Shown: one piece after another, positions 34,084-45,622 of the stretch
Layout: every line of letters starts with the position of its first letter
Position numbering within the stretch: the first letter of the stretch is position 1
Assembly (NCBI GenBank): GCA_027625915.1
Contig: JANTQA010000012.1
Span: 13,726,501-13,790,500, forward strand
DNA: 64,000 nt
Direction: 5' to 3'
DNA from: Anaeramoeba flamelloides
Lineage: Eukaryota > Metamonada > Anaeramoebidae
The notes under the pieces: model-generated
What the model saw: only the letters and a program-made list of their open reading frames with translations
The model's database searches: none
Told to the model about the DNA's origin: nothing
Position numbers and translations under genes: made by a program

Positions 34084-36107
34084 AATATATTAATTGTTTG
34101 AAAAATATTGTTTTTTTGTGTCGTTTTAAGTGAAATTGTCCAAAAAAATTATTATTCGGAAAAAAATGTACAAAAAATTCAATTTCAAAGTTAAAAACAC
34201 CCAAAGTTAACAAAAAAAAATTGATAAAAAAAAATATCAAACTTTAACTTTGAAATAAATTTTTTTAAAAAAATGATACTTTAAAGGATTTTCACATACC
34301 TTCAAATTATAAAACCATTTCAAATTTTAAATGTAACTTGAATAAATATTTAGAACAATTATAGGAAATTGTAATTTGTTTTTAGATTTGAAATTTGAAT
34401 CATGAAACATTAGAAGTAATTTTTTTCGGGATCTAAGATGAATAAAATATTGTGAAAATTAGGAAAATATAAAAAAAAATTATATTTTTTTTTTCAAAAA
34501 GAAATTCTCAGTTTTAAAACTCTTTTCAGAATATATTTTTATATAAAATTTCAATATTTTCATGTTGAAACCTTGTATTTAAAAGAAAGTATTTGTCATT
34601 GAAATAGTATTTTTATAGGAGCAAAATCAAGTTCTTTTTTTTTTGAATTATTGAAAATAATTCCCTATTTTAATGTATTTTGATATTTTATTATAGATAG
34701 TGCTACTTTTGTGTACAACCTTTGAATAAAAATCAATATAGACTAAAAATTTCAAGTAACAATATATTTTTTAGAGATGTGATTTTAAAAACTATTGTTT
34801 TTTTCTGGAATATATATTTGATCTAAATTTGTATTTTTGTTTTGACTTTCAATTCAGAACAAAGTTTGTACTTATAAATGGTACTAACTGTTTTAATAGA
34901 GACTTCTTTATCGTACTTCATCACAAAAAGACTTGGGAATTAATAAATAATACATTCAATAAATCGCACCAATCTGGGAGACTAGTTTGTTTTTAATAAA
35001 AAATCAAAAGAGTTTGAATTAACCTTTGAAAAGATATTAGAAAGGATAATAAGCTATATTGAAAAATAGTATTTTATATAAAATGTTTCTGATAACAATT
35101 TGACTCTTTTAATTGGAAATAAACTATCGCTTTAAATAAATTGAGAAACAAAAAAAATTCTTATTTGATAAAGAGTTTTGTTATTTTTTTTTTTCAGTTT
35201 CAATATATTCTCTCCCAATCCAAAAACTTTAGTAGTCACCGAAAAAAATATCAGAAATAGATTTAGATAAAATATTTTTCCAAAATAATATTTTGTTGGT
35301 TCTTGAATAATTTTCTTTCCAAATTATCCATCAAATATTTTCTGATAAACAATGAGATACCTTAATTTCAAAAAAAATAAGCTTTTTAAAAAATAAAAAC
35401 AAAAATAATAGATAAATTTAATATATCTAAACCCCTTTCAAGGCTGCATTGAATTATTAGCACACTCAAATTTTTTTTCTAATATAAATTCATGGAAAGT
35501 ATAATTGGGTTTAAAATGGATGAAATTGAAAAAAAAACAAAAAAAAAAACTATAAATGAGTTCATCTTCACAACTCTTTTAAAGCATAACTAGTAAAATT
35601 TATTTAATTAAAGAGCAAAATTTAAGAGGTATCTCAAAAAAAATTCTGAGGAATAAAGTCATATTGGGTTCAGAAAATTTATTTTTTTGATCATATCAGA
35701 AAAGATTTTTGAATTTGATCTTAGTTGTAAAAGAATTTTTTTAAATACACGATTTCTAATTCCTGTAAAAAACTTTCTAAAAATCTATTTTAAAATCAAA
35801 ATTCGATTAAGGTAAATATTCATAGTAACTTTTCATAGAAAAATAAAAAATAAATAACAGAAAAAAAATACTATGATTTCGAATTAAAATGTGTTTAAAA
35901 TTTTAATTGAAAATATTGATTAACTTTTTTTGAATTAAAGGATATTTTATTTAATTAGAATAAATATAACATTAAGTTATTACCATTTATTATAAAAAAG
36001 GGACCAAAAAATTAACCGAGATTAAATATTTATAATTGATTTTGAATTTATTTGTTAAAAAAAAATAATTGGAAAATGAAAATGTAAAATTTGAATCTAT
36101 CAAGTAA
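34084..36107. other. Intergenic
   Basis: No gene, RNA or additional defined repeat recognised in about 2 kb of AT-rich sequence. Confidence 0.4.
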
Positions 36108-36873
36108 CCCCGAAAATACCTGAAAATAGACAATACAACAAAATTTCATAACGTCTAAAAAGTTCTTTTTGAACAAATAATAAGAAAACTTAGTACCAAT
36201 ATACTCTGTTTAAAAGTAAATTACAAATCTTATTGATGAACTTTTTTTTTTCTGAAAAAATATAAAATTTAAAAAAATTATAAATTTTTTAGGAATAGTA
36301 TTCAACCATTTTATATAAAATTAGTTGCTATTTTAGACAACTGTAACATTTTCGATCATTTCCAAATAGTATTAACTAAAGGAGAGAAAATGAAAATGTA
36401 AAGACAATTTTAAATTGTGCATCATTAACCATAATTTTGTAACCTTAAAGACAACCCAAAGACAACCAAGTAATATCTAATCATACAATACATATCCGTA
36501 TCCTACCAAAACTACACAAACCAGACTTTATTTCATTTTCCGTCCCATAAAAGAAATTGATTTGATCTAACACAAAAAATCCCAACAAATCCAAACCTAG
36601 ATCAACCTCATACCAATACCCACATACATAGTATACTCATACACGTATCTTAATAAATACCAACATACTCAAATAAACTTGAAAGTACCAAAAAATATTC
36701 AGAGGAGTTAAAAGTAGAAAATTTAAAATAAAATATTTTTTCTTAAATTAAAATTATTATTTTATAGTTAAACTGCGTATAGATACACAAGCATTTCTTA
36801 GAAATTGTTCAAAAAGTGTTTTGTAGTTGTTAAAAAATTGAAGAGTATTTTTGGTTTTCAGGTATTTTCGGGG
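36108..36873 (-). repeat. Inverted-repeat element family 10, copy B
   Basis: 766 bp with both ends visible: CCCCGAAAATACCTGAAAAT on the left and its complement on the right, followed inward on each side by a TTTTTGAACAA/TTGTTCAAAAAG block. Terminal arms of about 80 bp. Copy A in the EMC2 intron is in the opposite orientation, so A and B form a ~6 kb-spaced inverted pair around part of EMC2. No coding frame. Confidence 0.8.
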
Positions 36874-38891
36874 ATATTTCAAAAACCCAAAATTTTCATC
36901 TATTAATTATCCAAATATTTAAATTTTTTTAAAAAAAATATTATTTTATTTTTTGGATCGAAAATTGTAAAATAGCTTTACCAAATTAAAAATTTATCTT
37001 TTATAATGTATCTGAAAGATTCATTTGCAACTTATATTGGCAATAAAAACTTTGACTGTAAAATATATTCTGCCGGGGTGAATAAAATGTTTTTAAAAGA
37101 TTTGAATGGGTATTAGAAGGAAAAAATATATTTTGGAAATTTCAAAATTTTTATCAAGTTTTTAAATATTTTGCACTTTTTTGTCTATTTTTTTTTGATT
37201 TTTTTTTTCCATACAAAAAGAATTTTTTTTCATTTTTTTAAAAGATGCATAGCCACTTTTGTAAAAACACGTTACTCTAGTTTTATTGAAACAGTGAAAA
37301 TGATTATAAAGAAACAATTTTTATTTCTATTCGAATTTTATTTGATCTTCATGGGAGATCAAAATATACATTATTTTTTTTTTCTTAGTGGTTACCTAGA
37401 AATTTTATTTTTTCAATTTTTAAGGCATGCCTTTTGATTTATTAATTTTACTTCATAAAGCTATCAAACAATCCCCGTTTATGTATTATTCTGCTTATTT
37501 CTTTATTTGTTCTCCAAATACCATTTATAAAAAATAAATCATATTTGAAAAAAATGTTGAGATACTTGAATAGAAATAAATTTTATATTATTCCAATTTT
37601 GATGATTTAAATCACTTCTATTATTTTAAAAATAAAATGAAATCTTTTTGAGATCAATTTTTTTTTTTTTTTATTGTAATTTGATTTTCGACCAATGACA
37701 TGAATGAAATAATTCAACAAACAATTTATTAACTTCAGTTTATTTCTTAAAATTCAAAATTTGAATATTTCCAATATAACATCCAACAAGTAGTATATTA
37801 TTTTGATTAACAATTATTTAAATCGAGAAAATGGGAACAGGTTTTCTGTTGTATATTGAAAATTCTTGGTTTTGAAAGAAAATATTTTGCATTTGTGATA
37901 CTTTTCATGATTAATTTTTGAATTTTAATTCTCAGTAAATAAAACCAATTCAAGCGCAGGTAATTCAGTAAATCAAAATGTGATAAAAGCCTTAACAAAA
38001 GTTTATCAATTAAATTCAGATCTCAAATATAAAAAAAAAATTTATTCGTTCAAGTTTGAAAAAGGCAGTTTTCTCATTTTCAAAAAATGAAAAAAAATAA
38101 CAAAAAAATTCCCAAATTTTGTGAAATTTTCTTTTCAAATGGTTTGATCTTACTGACAATAAACCTTATAACATTTAAATGATATTTCAAATAAAGAAAA
38201 AAATTGATTTTGAATTTTGAGGATAAAATTTAACTTGATTCCCTAATATCTTCAAGAAAATTTTATTTTGAAAAAATCAAATTTCAAATCAAAATAAAAA
38301 CTCCGTTTCTTGGTAAAATTTTTAAATTGGTCTTGCAAAAATTTAATTGTTAAAATTATTCTTCTTAAAATAATATTAGTTTTTTCAGAGTATTTCCAAT
38401 CAAAGAATTTTTTGTTTATCCAAAAGAATTTTCTCAAAATAAGAACAACAATCTTTATATTAATATTTATGGTTAAACGGTAATAGCAATAAACATGGTA
38501 AAAACTTTTTATATCATCAGAAATAAAATCAATTTAAATTTCTTTTTTCTCAAAAAATCGGAAAAAAACATTTGATCTAACTGAAAAAATTTTTTCTTTT
38601 CTGGGTTTATTATTTGATCAGAATTTTTTGGAACTTTCTATATACAAAATCCGTAAGTGAACAATATCACTAATAACATGTTTTAATATTTTTCCCTGTT
38701 GTCATGAAAGGCTGATCCGTTAAACCCTTAAAATTTTTTTTTGGTGTTTATTTTTTATAAAGAATTAAGATAATTAAAACAATATTCTCAATTTATTTAA
38801 AAATTATTGTGTTTTAAGGTTTTTGAAGTTAGTATTGTATTTAAATTAATAGAAATCAATTAAAAACGAAAAAAAGGCTGTGGTGGAAATG
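36874..38891. other. Intergenic
   Basis: No supported gene. Frames at 37171-37437, 37807-37998 and 38252-38437 are Phe/Lys/Asn-rich and carry no motif. Confidence 0.4.
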
Positions 38892-39778
38892 TTAAAAATT
38901 TAAATTTTGAAGCACCTGTTTTGATTTTGTTAAAGATCCAATAAACCCTTCAAGTTCTTTTTTGGTCATTTCCAAGATAACTTCTCTTTCTTCATTATTT
39001 GGATCTACGAGGTACAGAAATAATGAAAATATTGGTTCACTGATTTCAGATAACTCTGAGCTTGAAACAACATGCTATATTGTTTGCAAGAAAAAAAAAA
39101 AAAAAAAAAAAAAAAGAAAAAAGAAAAAAGAAAAAAGAAAAAAGAAAAAAGAAAAAATAGAATAAATTAAAATGAGGTTAAGAATTGAATTTGGACCTGT
39201 TTGCAAAAAAACACAAGAAAACTTTGTTTTTTGTTTTATAAGAGCTTTATTTAAAATTTTGAAGTTGAATGATAAGTAATCAATTTTGCTTTCTTGTCTT
39301 TTGATTTTATGCGATGAAATGTGTTCAAAAAAAAAAAAAAGAAAGAAAAGAAAAAAAAAAGAAAAGAACAAACATTAATTCTCCAGTCAAAGTCTTTTAG
39401 CCACATTTTCCCAATCTTCACAGAATTTACTTTTAAAACATTTTCAATTTCAGATCTTCGTGCATTGAGTACTTTGTATATTATTTTTGCTAATCCTTTG
39501 GGTACGCTTGCTGTTTCCAAATCATTTAATAGTTGTTCGTCAGAAAGGCCTTTCCCAATATACCCCTTCGACAGTTTCGTAAAGGCAGCAACGATGTCAG
39601 ACAATTGAGATGTTTGAAAGCCGTAAATGTCAGTAAATGAGATTTTTTTTTCACAAATCTGATCGATCACATGATGAAGGAATTTTTGTGGATCTTCTGT
39701 TTTGACTTCGCTTATTCGCTTTAAATGTTCAGTAAGAAGTTTTTCATCTTTTGGGTTTTTCACAGAATGGTAGCTCAT
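38892..39778 (-). CDS. COMMD8: COMM domain protein, COMMD8-like
   Basis: COMMD proteins form the ring of the Commander complex, which works with CCC and retriever in endosomal recycling of membrane proteins. Two exons: 39778-39374 and 39074-38892. The intron is 39373-39075 (gtttgt...atatag, 299 nt). Spliced length is 195 residues; human COMMD8 has 183. The N-terminal helical domain contains FLHHVIDQICEKKISF and LSKGYIGKGLSDEQLLNDL, resembling the COMMD8 blocks LLHKIIDGIC and FKAIVGKNLPDEEIFQQL. The COMM domain begins LKDFDWRIN (residues 127-135; COMMD8 has LQDFDWQVK). It continues in exon 2 as HVVSSSELSEISEPIFSL, LYLVDPNNEEREVILEMTKK and ELEGFIGSL. Without splicing the frame runs into Phe codons of a T-rich intron, so the splice decides the C-terminus. 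Subfamily assignment rests on these motifs; another COMMD paralogue is possible. Confidence 0.88.
39083..39160. repeat. A-tract and AAAAAAG simple repeat in COMMD8 intron
   Basis: A long A run followed by five AAAAAAG-type units on the + strand, i.e. a T-rich tract in the sense of the gene. Polylysine and polyphenylalanine frames at 38962-39165 and 39075-39371 arise from it. Confidence 0.8.
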
Positions 39779-40199
39779 TGTTTTGGGAATTGATCTTTGA
39801 AGGAAAAAAGAAAAAAAATAAAATATATATTTTTAAGGTTGAGTATTGAAATAAAACCAAGAGATGAAAATAATCCCTGACAATATTTTTAATTGTTAAT
39901 ATACTGAAAATTGTTCTGTAAATGATGAATAAAAAATTTTATTAAGAATCTAACTTTTAAAATTATGCTGTTAATTGTAAAATAAAAAGATCAAAATTTT
40001 CATTGAGATTTCCAAAAATAATCACATTTCAATAATTAAAAATCATTAAAGGGTCATAATTCTAAAAGAGAAAATTTATCATTTGAACAGATTTACAGAA
40101 TTTAAAAATTGAAATTTTGCTTGATTGATAAAATCTTTTTGTCGAAAGTTAAATGAAAATTTTGTTCCATTTATTTTGAAAGAAATAGTAACTCATCAA
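39779..40199. other. Intergenic upstream of the COMMD8-like gene
   Basis: No defined element. Should hold the promoter, which has no recognisable signature. Confidence 0.4.
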
Positions 40200-40410
40200 C
40201 TTATTAGAATGATGATTAATTGAATTATCGATATTCAAAATAATATTCAAACAAGAATAAAAATAAGAATAAAAATTAATGATTTTACAAACTCTGGTAA
40301 ACCTCTACAAAACCAGATTGTTTTTTCAAAAAAAGTTGATCTACTTAGGCCACAAATAATTACTTGAGTATTCTAGACACTCCACTTTAATGAATTTTAC
40401 TTAGGTTTAT
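40200..40410 (+). repeat. Dispersed repeat family 4, copy b
   Basis: Aligns with 19618-19855 up to TTAGGTTTATTA, where a family 1 MITE begins. Non-coding. Confidence 0.6.
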
Positions 40411-40609
40411 TACAGTCAGTTCCACTTTTAAGGATCAAACTACAAATAAATTTAAGGTACAATAATTGACATAAATTAAAGGACAAAAGACAGATTCTAG
40501 TAAAATAAATTGTAAAAAAAAAAATTACAAAATTTGTGCCTTAATTTGAGATTTTTATTTTCCTTAAATTTCGTTGAAATTTTGTGCCTTAAATTTGAAA
40601 ATGATAGTA
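40411..40609. repeat. MITE family 1, copy c
   Basis: 199 bp. Left end TACAGTCAGTTCCACTTTTA, right end ...TTTGAAAATGATAGTA. Interior GATTCTAGTAAAATAAATTG is shared with copy a. Appears inserted at the edge of family 4 copy b. Confidence 0.8.
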
Positions 40610-40620
40610 ATTTTAGAGTT

Positions 40621-41024
40621 TACAGTCTTTCCAAGGCTACTGTGAATTTTTATATGAATCAAATTTTGATACTGATATATCTTTTTTCGAAAGTTGGATA
40701 TGAGGATAAGAAAGCTCATATTGAAAAAAAAAATTCCTAAATGAGCTGATATTCAAGAATTTTTTCTGATACAATAAAAATTAATTTTCAGATATATAAA
40801 TTGCTTCAAACTTAGAAAATCTGTTGAGATGCCACTTAAAAGTAACTCTTGAAATACCGAAAATATTTTTGATCTTATCACAAGTTAATCTTTGAAATAA
40901 GTTCATTTGTGAAAATTTTTTCAATATGAGCTTTCTTATCCTCATATCCAACTTTCGAAAAAAGATATATCAGCATCAAAATTTGATTCATATAAAAATT
41001 CATGGTAGCTTTGGAACAGCTGTA
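40621..41024. repeat. MITE family 2, copy b (long foldback)
   Basis: 404 bp. Left end TACAGTCTTTCCAAGGCTAC and right end GTAGCTTTGGAACAGCTGTA are imperfect complements. The arms extend well over 100 bp (CGAAAAAAGATATATCAGC against GATATATCTTTTTTCG). TA edges. Only 11 bp separate it from the family 1 element on its left. Confidence 0.85.
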
Positions 41025-42281
41025 TATCTTTTATTCTTGTTTGAAACCTTAACCAGGACAAATATCATTTCACTTGATATCATATTCCTGGGGAATGTGC
41101 GTTGATTATTAAAAATTATGTGACCTTTTTTATAAATATAAATACCAATTGAACGATAATTATTTTTTGATTGATTAAATATGTCTAATTTACTAAATAA
41201 TTAACTTGCCCATATTAATTTAAGTATTTGGAATTTATCTCTATTATCTAATTTTTGTTGGTTAAAAATGATTTTGGATTTATATCAAATGATATTTTAT
41301 TTTTTACTAGATTTTTTTAAAAAGTTCCCCTTTTCAAGATAAATTCCTTTTATATTTTATTTTATATTGATTCTTTGATTAGAATATTTTCTTTTTATTT
41401 GATCCCACTTCAAATTCTTGGATAATTTTATACATTATTATTAATTTTTTTTTTTTTTCCAATTTCTTGAATAGTGAATTCAGATTTTAAAATTAAGTCA
41501 TCTGCGCATATTTTAACATGATGAACTAGATCTTTAATTTTTTCAATTAAGAAATGTAGATGATAAATTAAAATATCAAAGGAGAAAGATTTATATCCTT
41601 CGAAAACTCCAATTTTTCTTTTTTCGTATATTTTTGAACTAATATTTTTTTTTTTTAAATTTTAGATATATTTACAGTGAACATAGTAAACAAATATATG
41701 ACTAAACATGTCAAAATATTATATTATATCAATTTTCAAAATAAAAATTTCTTTATTTTTTCATTTTTTTTTATTAAAGTGTGAGTACTAAAAGCTTACC
41801 TTTTTTCAGTCCCTTTGTTTTATTGAAGAAATAAAATGAATATTAAATAAATTTTCTGTTTTTTTCAAAAATTAAAAAAAAATACAGAGTTGGCTTTTTC
41901 AAAGTTTAAAAAAGGTGTGAAATCGAAGATTTTAGCGGATTTTTTAAAACTATGGTATATATAGACACTTGATGACACTACTAGAAGCACTAATTTGAAA
42001 TAGAGATATTCTTGAAACTAGTATTGGTAGCTAAATCTGATCACTTCTACCAAAAATTGGATCTACTCCATAAATCGAGAGGTATTTTGTTCCAATTTTA
42101 TCCAGGTACAATTTTTAGTTTAAACTCTTTTTCAGTCAAAGAGCTCAATTTTTATTGAAGAAATAGAAAAGATTCTATGAGTTTAATTCATTATTCATCA
42201 CAAAATAAATTTTCAATTTTTAGATCAAAATCATTTTTTCTCATTTTGTAAAATTTTGTTTTTTTTGTTTTTTGCTTTTTG

Positions 42282-42289
<8 letters not shown>
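41025..42289. other. Intergenic
   Basis: No gene or clear repeat; long T tract near 42290-42325 at its right edge. Confidence 0.4.
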
Positions 42290-42312
<23 letters not shown>

Positions 42313-42740
42313 CTTTTTTTTTTTTTTAATATAAATTTGAAAAAAAAAAAAATATTGAAAACTCCAAATTAACCTTAAGAAAATTGAGGCCATATCATTC
42401 CTTTTAAAATTCATACATTTAAAATTTAAAAATATTATTTTCAACAATTTTTATTTTCTTGAGAAATTGAGAAATTTTGCACGAAAAGTTACAATGAAAG
42501 TGGGCCCTAAAAAATTTTTCCTAACATTTTTTTTTTGTGAAATTTATGGTTTTTTTAGGGTATTACTTTAATTAATCTCAACTCTAATACGAAGTTTATT
42601 ATTGCTCTTATTTCTAAAAAATCTTAGTTTGGCTGATTCTTGATTCTAAAAAAAAAGTTATTTTTTCTTTTTTGGCTGGACTTTTTTGGGTGAAATGAAG
42701 TTTAGTACAAAAGATTCAATTCTTTCAAACAATTTATTCA
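42290..42740 (+). repeat. Dispersed repeat family 7, copy b
   Basis: Counterpart of 10400-10860: T/A tract, AAAACTCCAAATTAACC, ATCTCAACTCTAATACGAAG, TGGGTGAAATGAAG. The Lys-rich minus frame at 42241-42447 is a homopolymer artefact. Confidence 0.6.
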
Positions 42741-43096
42741 AAGAATTAGTTGTTTCTATCAAAAATAAGCCAAATTTTTAAGAATAATTATAGCGAGGTG
42801 GCAATTTCGGAAAATCATAAACAGTCAGAAATAATGCACTAAAAGGAAATAGAATACCGACCACAGATTGTAATTTGAATGTGTTATTACTGCTAAATTA
42901 CCTTTCTCCCAAAAAAATTTTTTTTTAGATTTTTATTTCATTTAAATCAGAAATTTACTTTAGATAATATTTTATTTTTTTTTTTTTTTTTGGAATTAAA
43001 TTAGGAATTTGATACTAAATTCCAATTATCCCTTATTTTTATTAAATAAAATTTACAAAGAATATAGATCAAGTGTGAATTTAATGAAAAATCTAA

Positions 43097-43574
43097 TACT
43101 GTTGCCACACTATTTATCTAGAAAAGTAAAATTTGTTTTTCAAAATAAAAAGTTTTTTTTTTTTTTCTAGAAGACATATAGAAACTAACTAATCAAAGAA
43201 ACCAAAAATAAGACATGAGTAAATATGATATTGATTTTTTAAAGTTCTATTATCAAAACTAAAAAGCTAAAAATAAAGGATCAAATTAAAAATGTTTCGT
43301 TAAACTTGAGCTAATTTTAACACAGTTTTTATTTAAAAAAAACAAAAAAATTTGAAAATTAATGAAATAATCAAGAATAAATTTAAACAAATTTAATTCC
43401 GAATTTAAAATGTTCATCAATTATTGTAGATTTTACCTTTAAAATAATTTTGATCTTTAATATATAATGGAATAATGAATTGGTTGTTGCATTGGAACAA
43501 GAAGAAAAAAAAAACAAGTATTTTATTTTGAAATATGGATAAGAGTCTTGGAAAAACATTTTTATGATCACTCA
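43097..43574. repeat. MITE family 3, copy d
   Basis: About 478 bp and the most worn copy. Left end TACTGTTGCCACACTATTTA, inner TCTAGAAGACATATAGAAAC, right end ...TTTTTATGATCACTC. Same order of landmarks as the other copies. Confidence 0.7.
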
Positions 43575-43599
43575 AATTTATTGTTCAAATATTTAATTC

Positions 43600-43800
43600 C
43601 TAAAAGAATCTGAATTTTGCTACAAATTTAAAGATTAAATTATCAATATTCAGACTCCAATGTTGCAAAATATCTTACTTAAATTTTTTGTAAAAAGTAG
43701 ATTGGTAGCTAAAAAATTATAAAATAAACTTTGTTTTTATTTGATAAATTATTTCTGAAGTATCGGAAATGTATTGAAGTTAAAATTACTTTTATCAAAA
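43600..43800 (+). repeat. Dispersed repeat family 6, copy b (partial)
   Basis: Contains TCAATATTCAGACTCCAATG and GCAAAATATCTTACTTAAAT, matching 31620-31690. Directly follows a family 3 MITE. Confidence 0.55.
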
Positions 43801-44845
43801 GGAAACAAAACTACCAAATCTTTGGGTTTTTAAGTGGATGATTATTGATTTGATCTTTGATATTAAAAGATTTAAAATAGCTACTTTTGGAAATTCTAAA
43901 TATGAATTAATAAATATATGAATACTATTATTTGGGTTTCTATTTTTAGATTTCAAAAAGGAATTAAAAAAAAAATTACCAAAATGAAAAATTTTTATAA
44001 GTCATCCTTCGTAAAAAATGTAAAAATTTATGGTTCAATAGGATTTAAAATAGAGTTTTTAGAGCTATTTAAAAGATACATCGCACTTATATCTTTTACA
44101 CCCAGTTATCTTCGATGACAATATACTTTGATTAGAGACAAATCTAATGTGAAACTAAACGTCTAAGTTTTTTTCCGATTTCCCTTCATTTTGATCTATC
44201 AAGTTTAAAATAAATAAATTAACACACACAAGACAAAGAATAATTAAATTCAAAGAAAAGATTTTCCTTTCAATAAAGAACTGGCTTTTTCATTGTGAAA
44301 AGAAGTGAAAATAAAGCAAATTTTTTTGACTTTTTATCTCAAAAACAAGAACAATCTGAAGGTCTTCAGGCTTATTAGTTTGAAAGAAAAACGAAATTTT
44401 GAGTAGAGTCTCAAATAAGTCAATTTACATCTATGAAAGCAATCAATAACCGCTCAATTTAATTTTACTACTGAAATTGTTGAACAGCTAGCAAGGAAAT
44501 AAATAAACAAACTATAAGAGAAATAGTACAATTCTTTTGAAATCGAAATTCCCTTGAATAATTTCCATTATTCTTAAAAATTGCGCTTTTTTTAAAATTG
44601 GTAAAATTAAATTATCTGACCAAATAAAAGTAAACGTGCAAAAATTGTAAAAATTGAAATTGGAGAAAAAACCTCGTGTTAAATATTCGAAAAAAGTTTG
44701 GTGAATTCCTAATGATTTATGAAATTTCAAATCTTTTTCAATTTTGATTCAAAGAGCTTCAAAAGAAAATTTATCCCTTTATTCATTCATTTTTTTTAAA
44801 ATACTATTTTAAACTTTTATTATAATTAAACCAAATTAATAACTA
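43801..44845. other. Intergenic upstream of peroxiredoxin
   Basis: No gene supported. Frames at 43918-44118 (+) and 44512-44730 (-) show no recognisable motif. Presumed promoter region. Confidence 0.4.
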
Positions 44846-45622
44846 ATGTCAAAAAACTGTCAAGAACAATGTTGTGAAAATACCTTTTTCAGTAAAGCCT
44901 TTGTTGGGAAAAAGGCACCTACATTTACTGCTCAAGCTGTTGTTGATTCTGATTTTAAGGAAGTTACACTTGAAAGTCTTCATGATGGAAAATGGTTAGT
45001 CCTCTTCTTTTATCCATTAGATTTCACTTTCACATGCCCAACAGAAATTAGAGCTTTTAGTCAACGTATTGAAGAATTCAAAAAACTTGGGTGTAACGTT
45101 GCAGCTGTATCAACAGGTAAAATAAAATTCTTTTGTGATTTTTCCTCTTCTCTGATTTTTTTCCTCTTTTGATTGTTAAAAATTTTTGACAATTTTCATT
45201 TTTACATTTTCTAATTAAACCCTTCAAAAAAAAACAATGAACAAATTTCTCTAAAATTAGACTCAAAATTCTCTCATTTTGCATGGGTAAATACGGATCC
45301 AAAAAAAGGAGGACTTGGTCCAATGGACATCCCATTAATTTCCGATAACACCAAAAAAATTTCACAAGACTATGGTGTTTTAATCCAAGAAGAAGGAATC
45401 GCACTTAGAGGATTATTCATCATCGATCCTAAAATGGTTTTACGTCAAATCATCGTTAACGATTTGCCAATTGGAAGATCTGTAACAGAAGTACTTAGAC
45501 TCATTAAAGCTCTCCAATATTATGAAAAAAATGGAGAAGTTTGTCCAGTTGATTGGAACGAAGGTGACGAAGGAATTGACCCTAACAATTCTGGAAAATA
45601 TTTCAAAAAGCATTTCAATTAG
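44846..45622 (+). CDS. Typical 2-Cys peroxiredoxin (Prx1/AhpC family)
   Basis: Thiol peroxidase that reduces hydrogen peroxide and organic peroxides, probably cytosolic. Exons 44846-45116 and 45261-45622 with an intron at 45117-45260 (gtaaaa...aattag). The splice completes GAC and yields the family block [12 protein letters not shown]; 210 residues in all. Peroxidatic Cys64 lies in [12 protein letters not shown] and resolving Cys185 in [18 protein letters not shown] and the C-terminal KYF correspond to the GGLG and YF motifs of peroxiredoxins that are easily inactivated by over-oxidation. The N-terminus [13 protein letters not shown] carries three extra cysteines, unusual for the family but reminiscent of Cys-rich extensions in anaerobic amoebae such as Entamoeba. 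Without splicing the frame runs into intron-encoded Phe. No signal peptide. Confidence 0.96.

Noticed and set aside
38962-39371. Polylysine and polyphenylalanine frames
   Set aside because: Products of the A/AAAAAAG simple repeat in the COMMD8 intron.
39251-39373. Read-through C-terminus of the COMMD8-like frame
   Set aside because: It replaces the essential second half of the COMM domain by Phe codons; splicing to 39074 restores it.
45078-45404. 108-residue minus-strand frame across the peroxiredoxin
   Set aside because: Antisense shadow of exon 2 and the intron.
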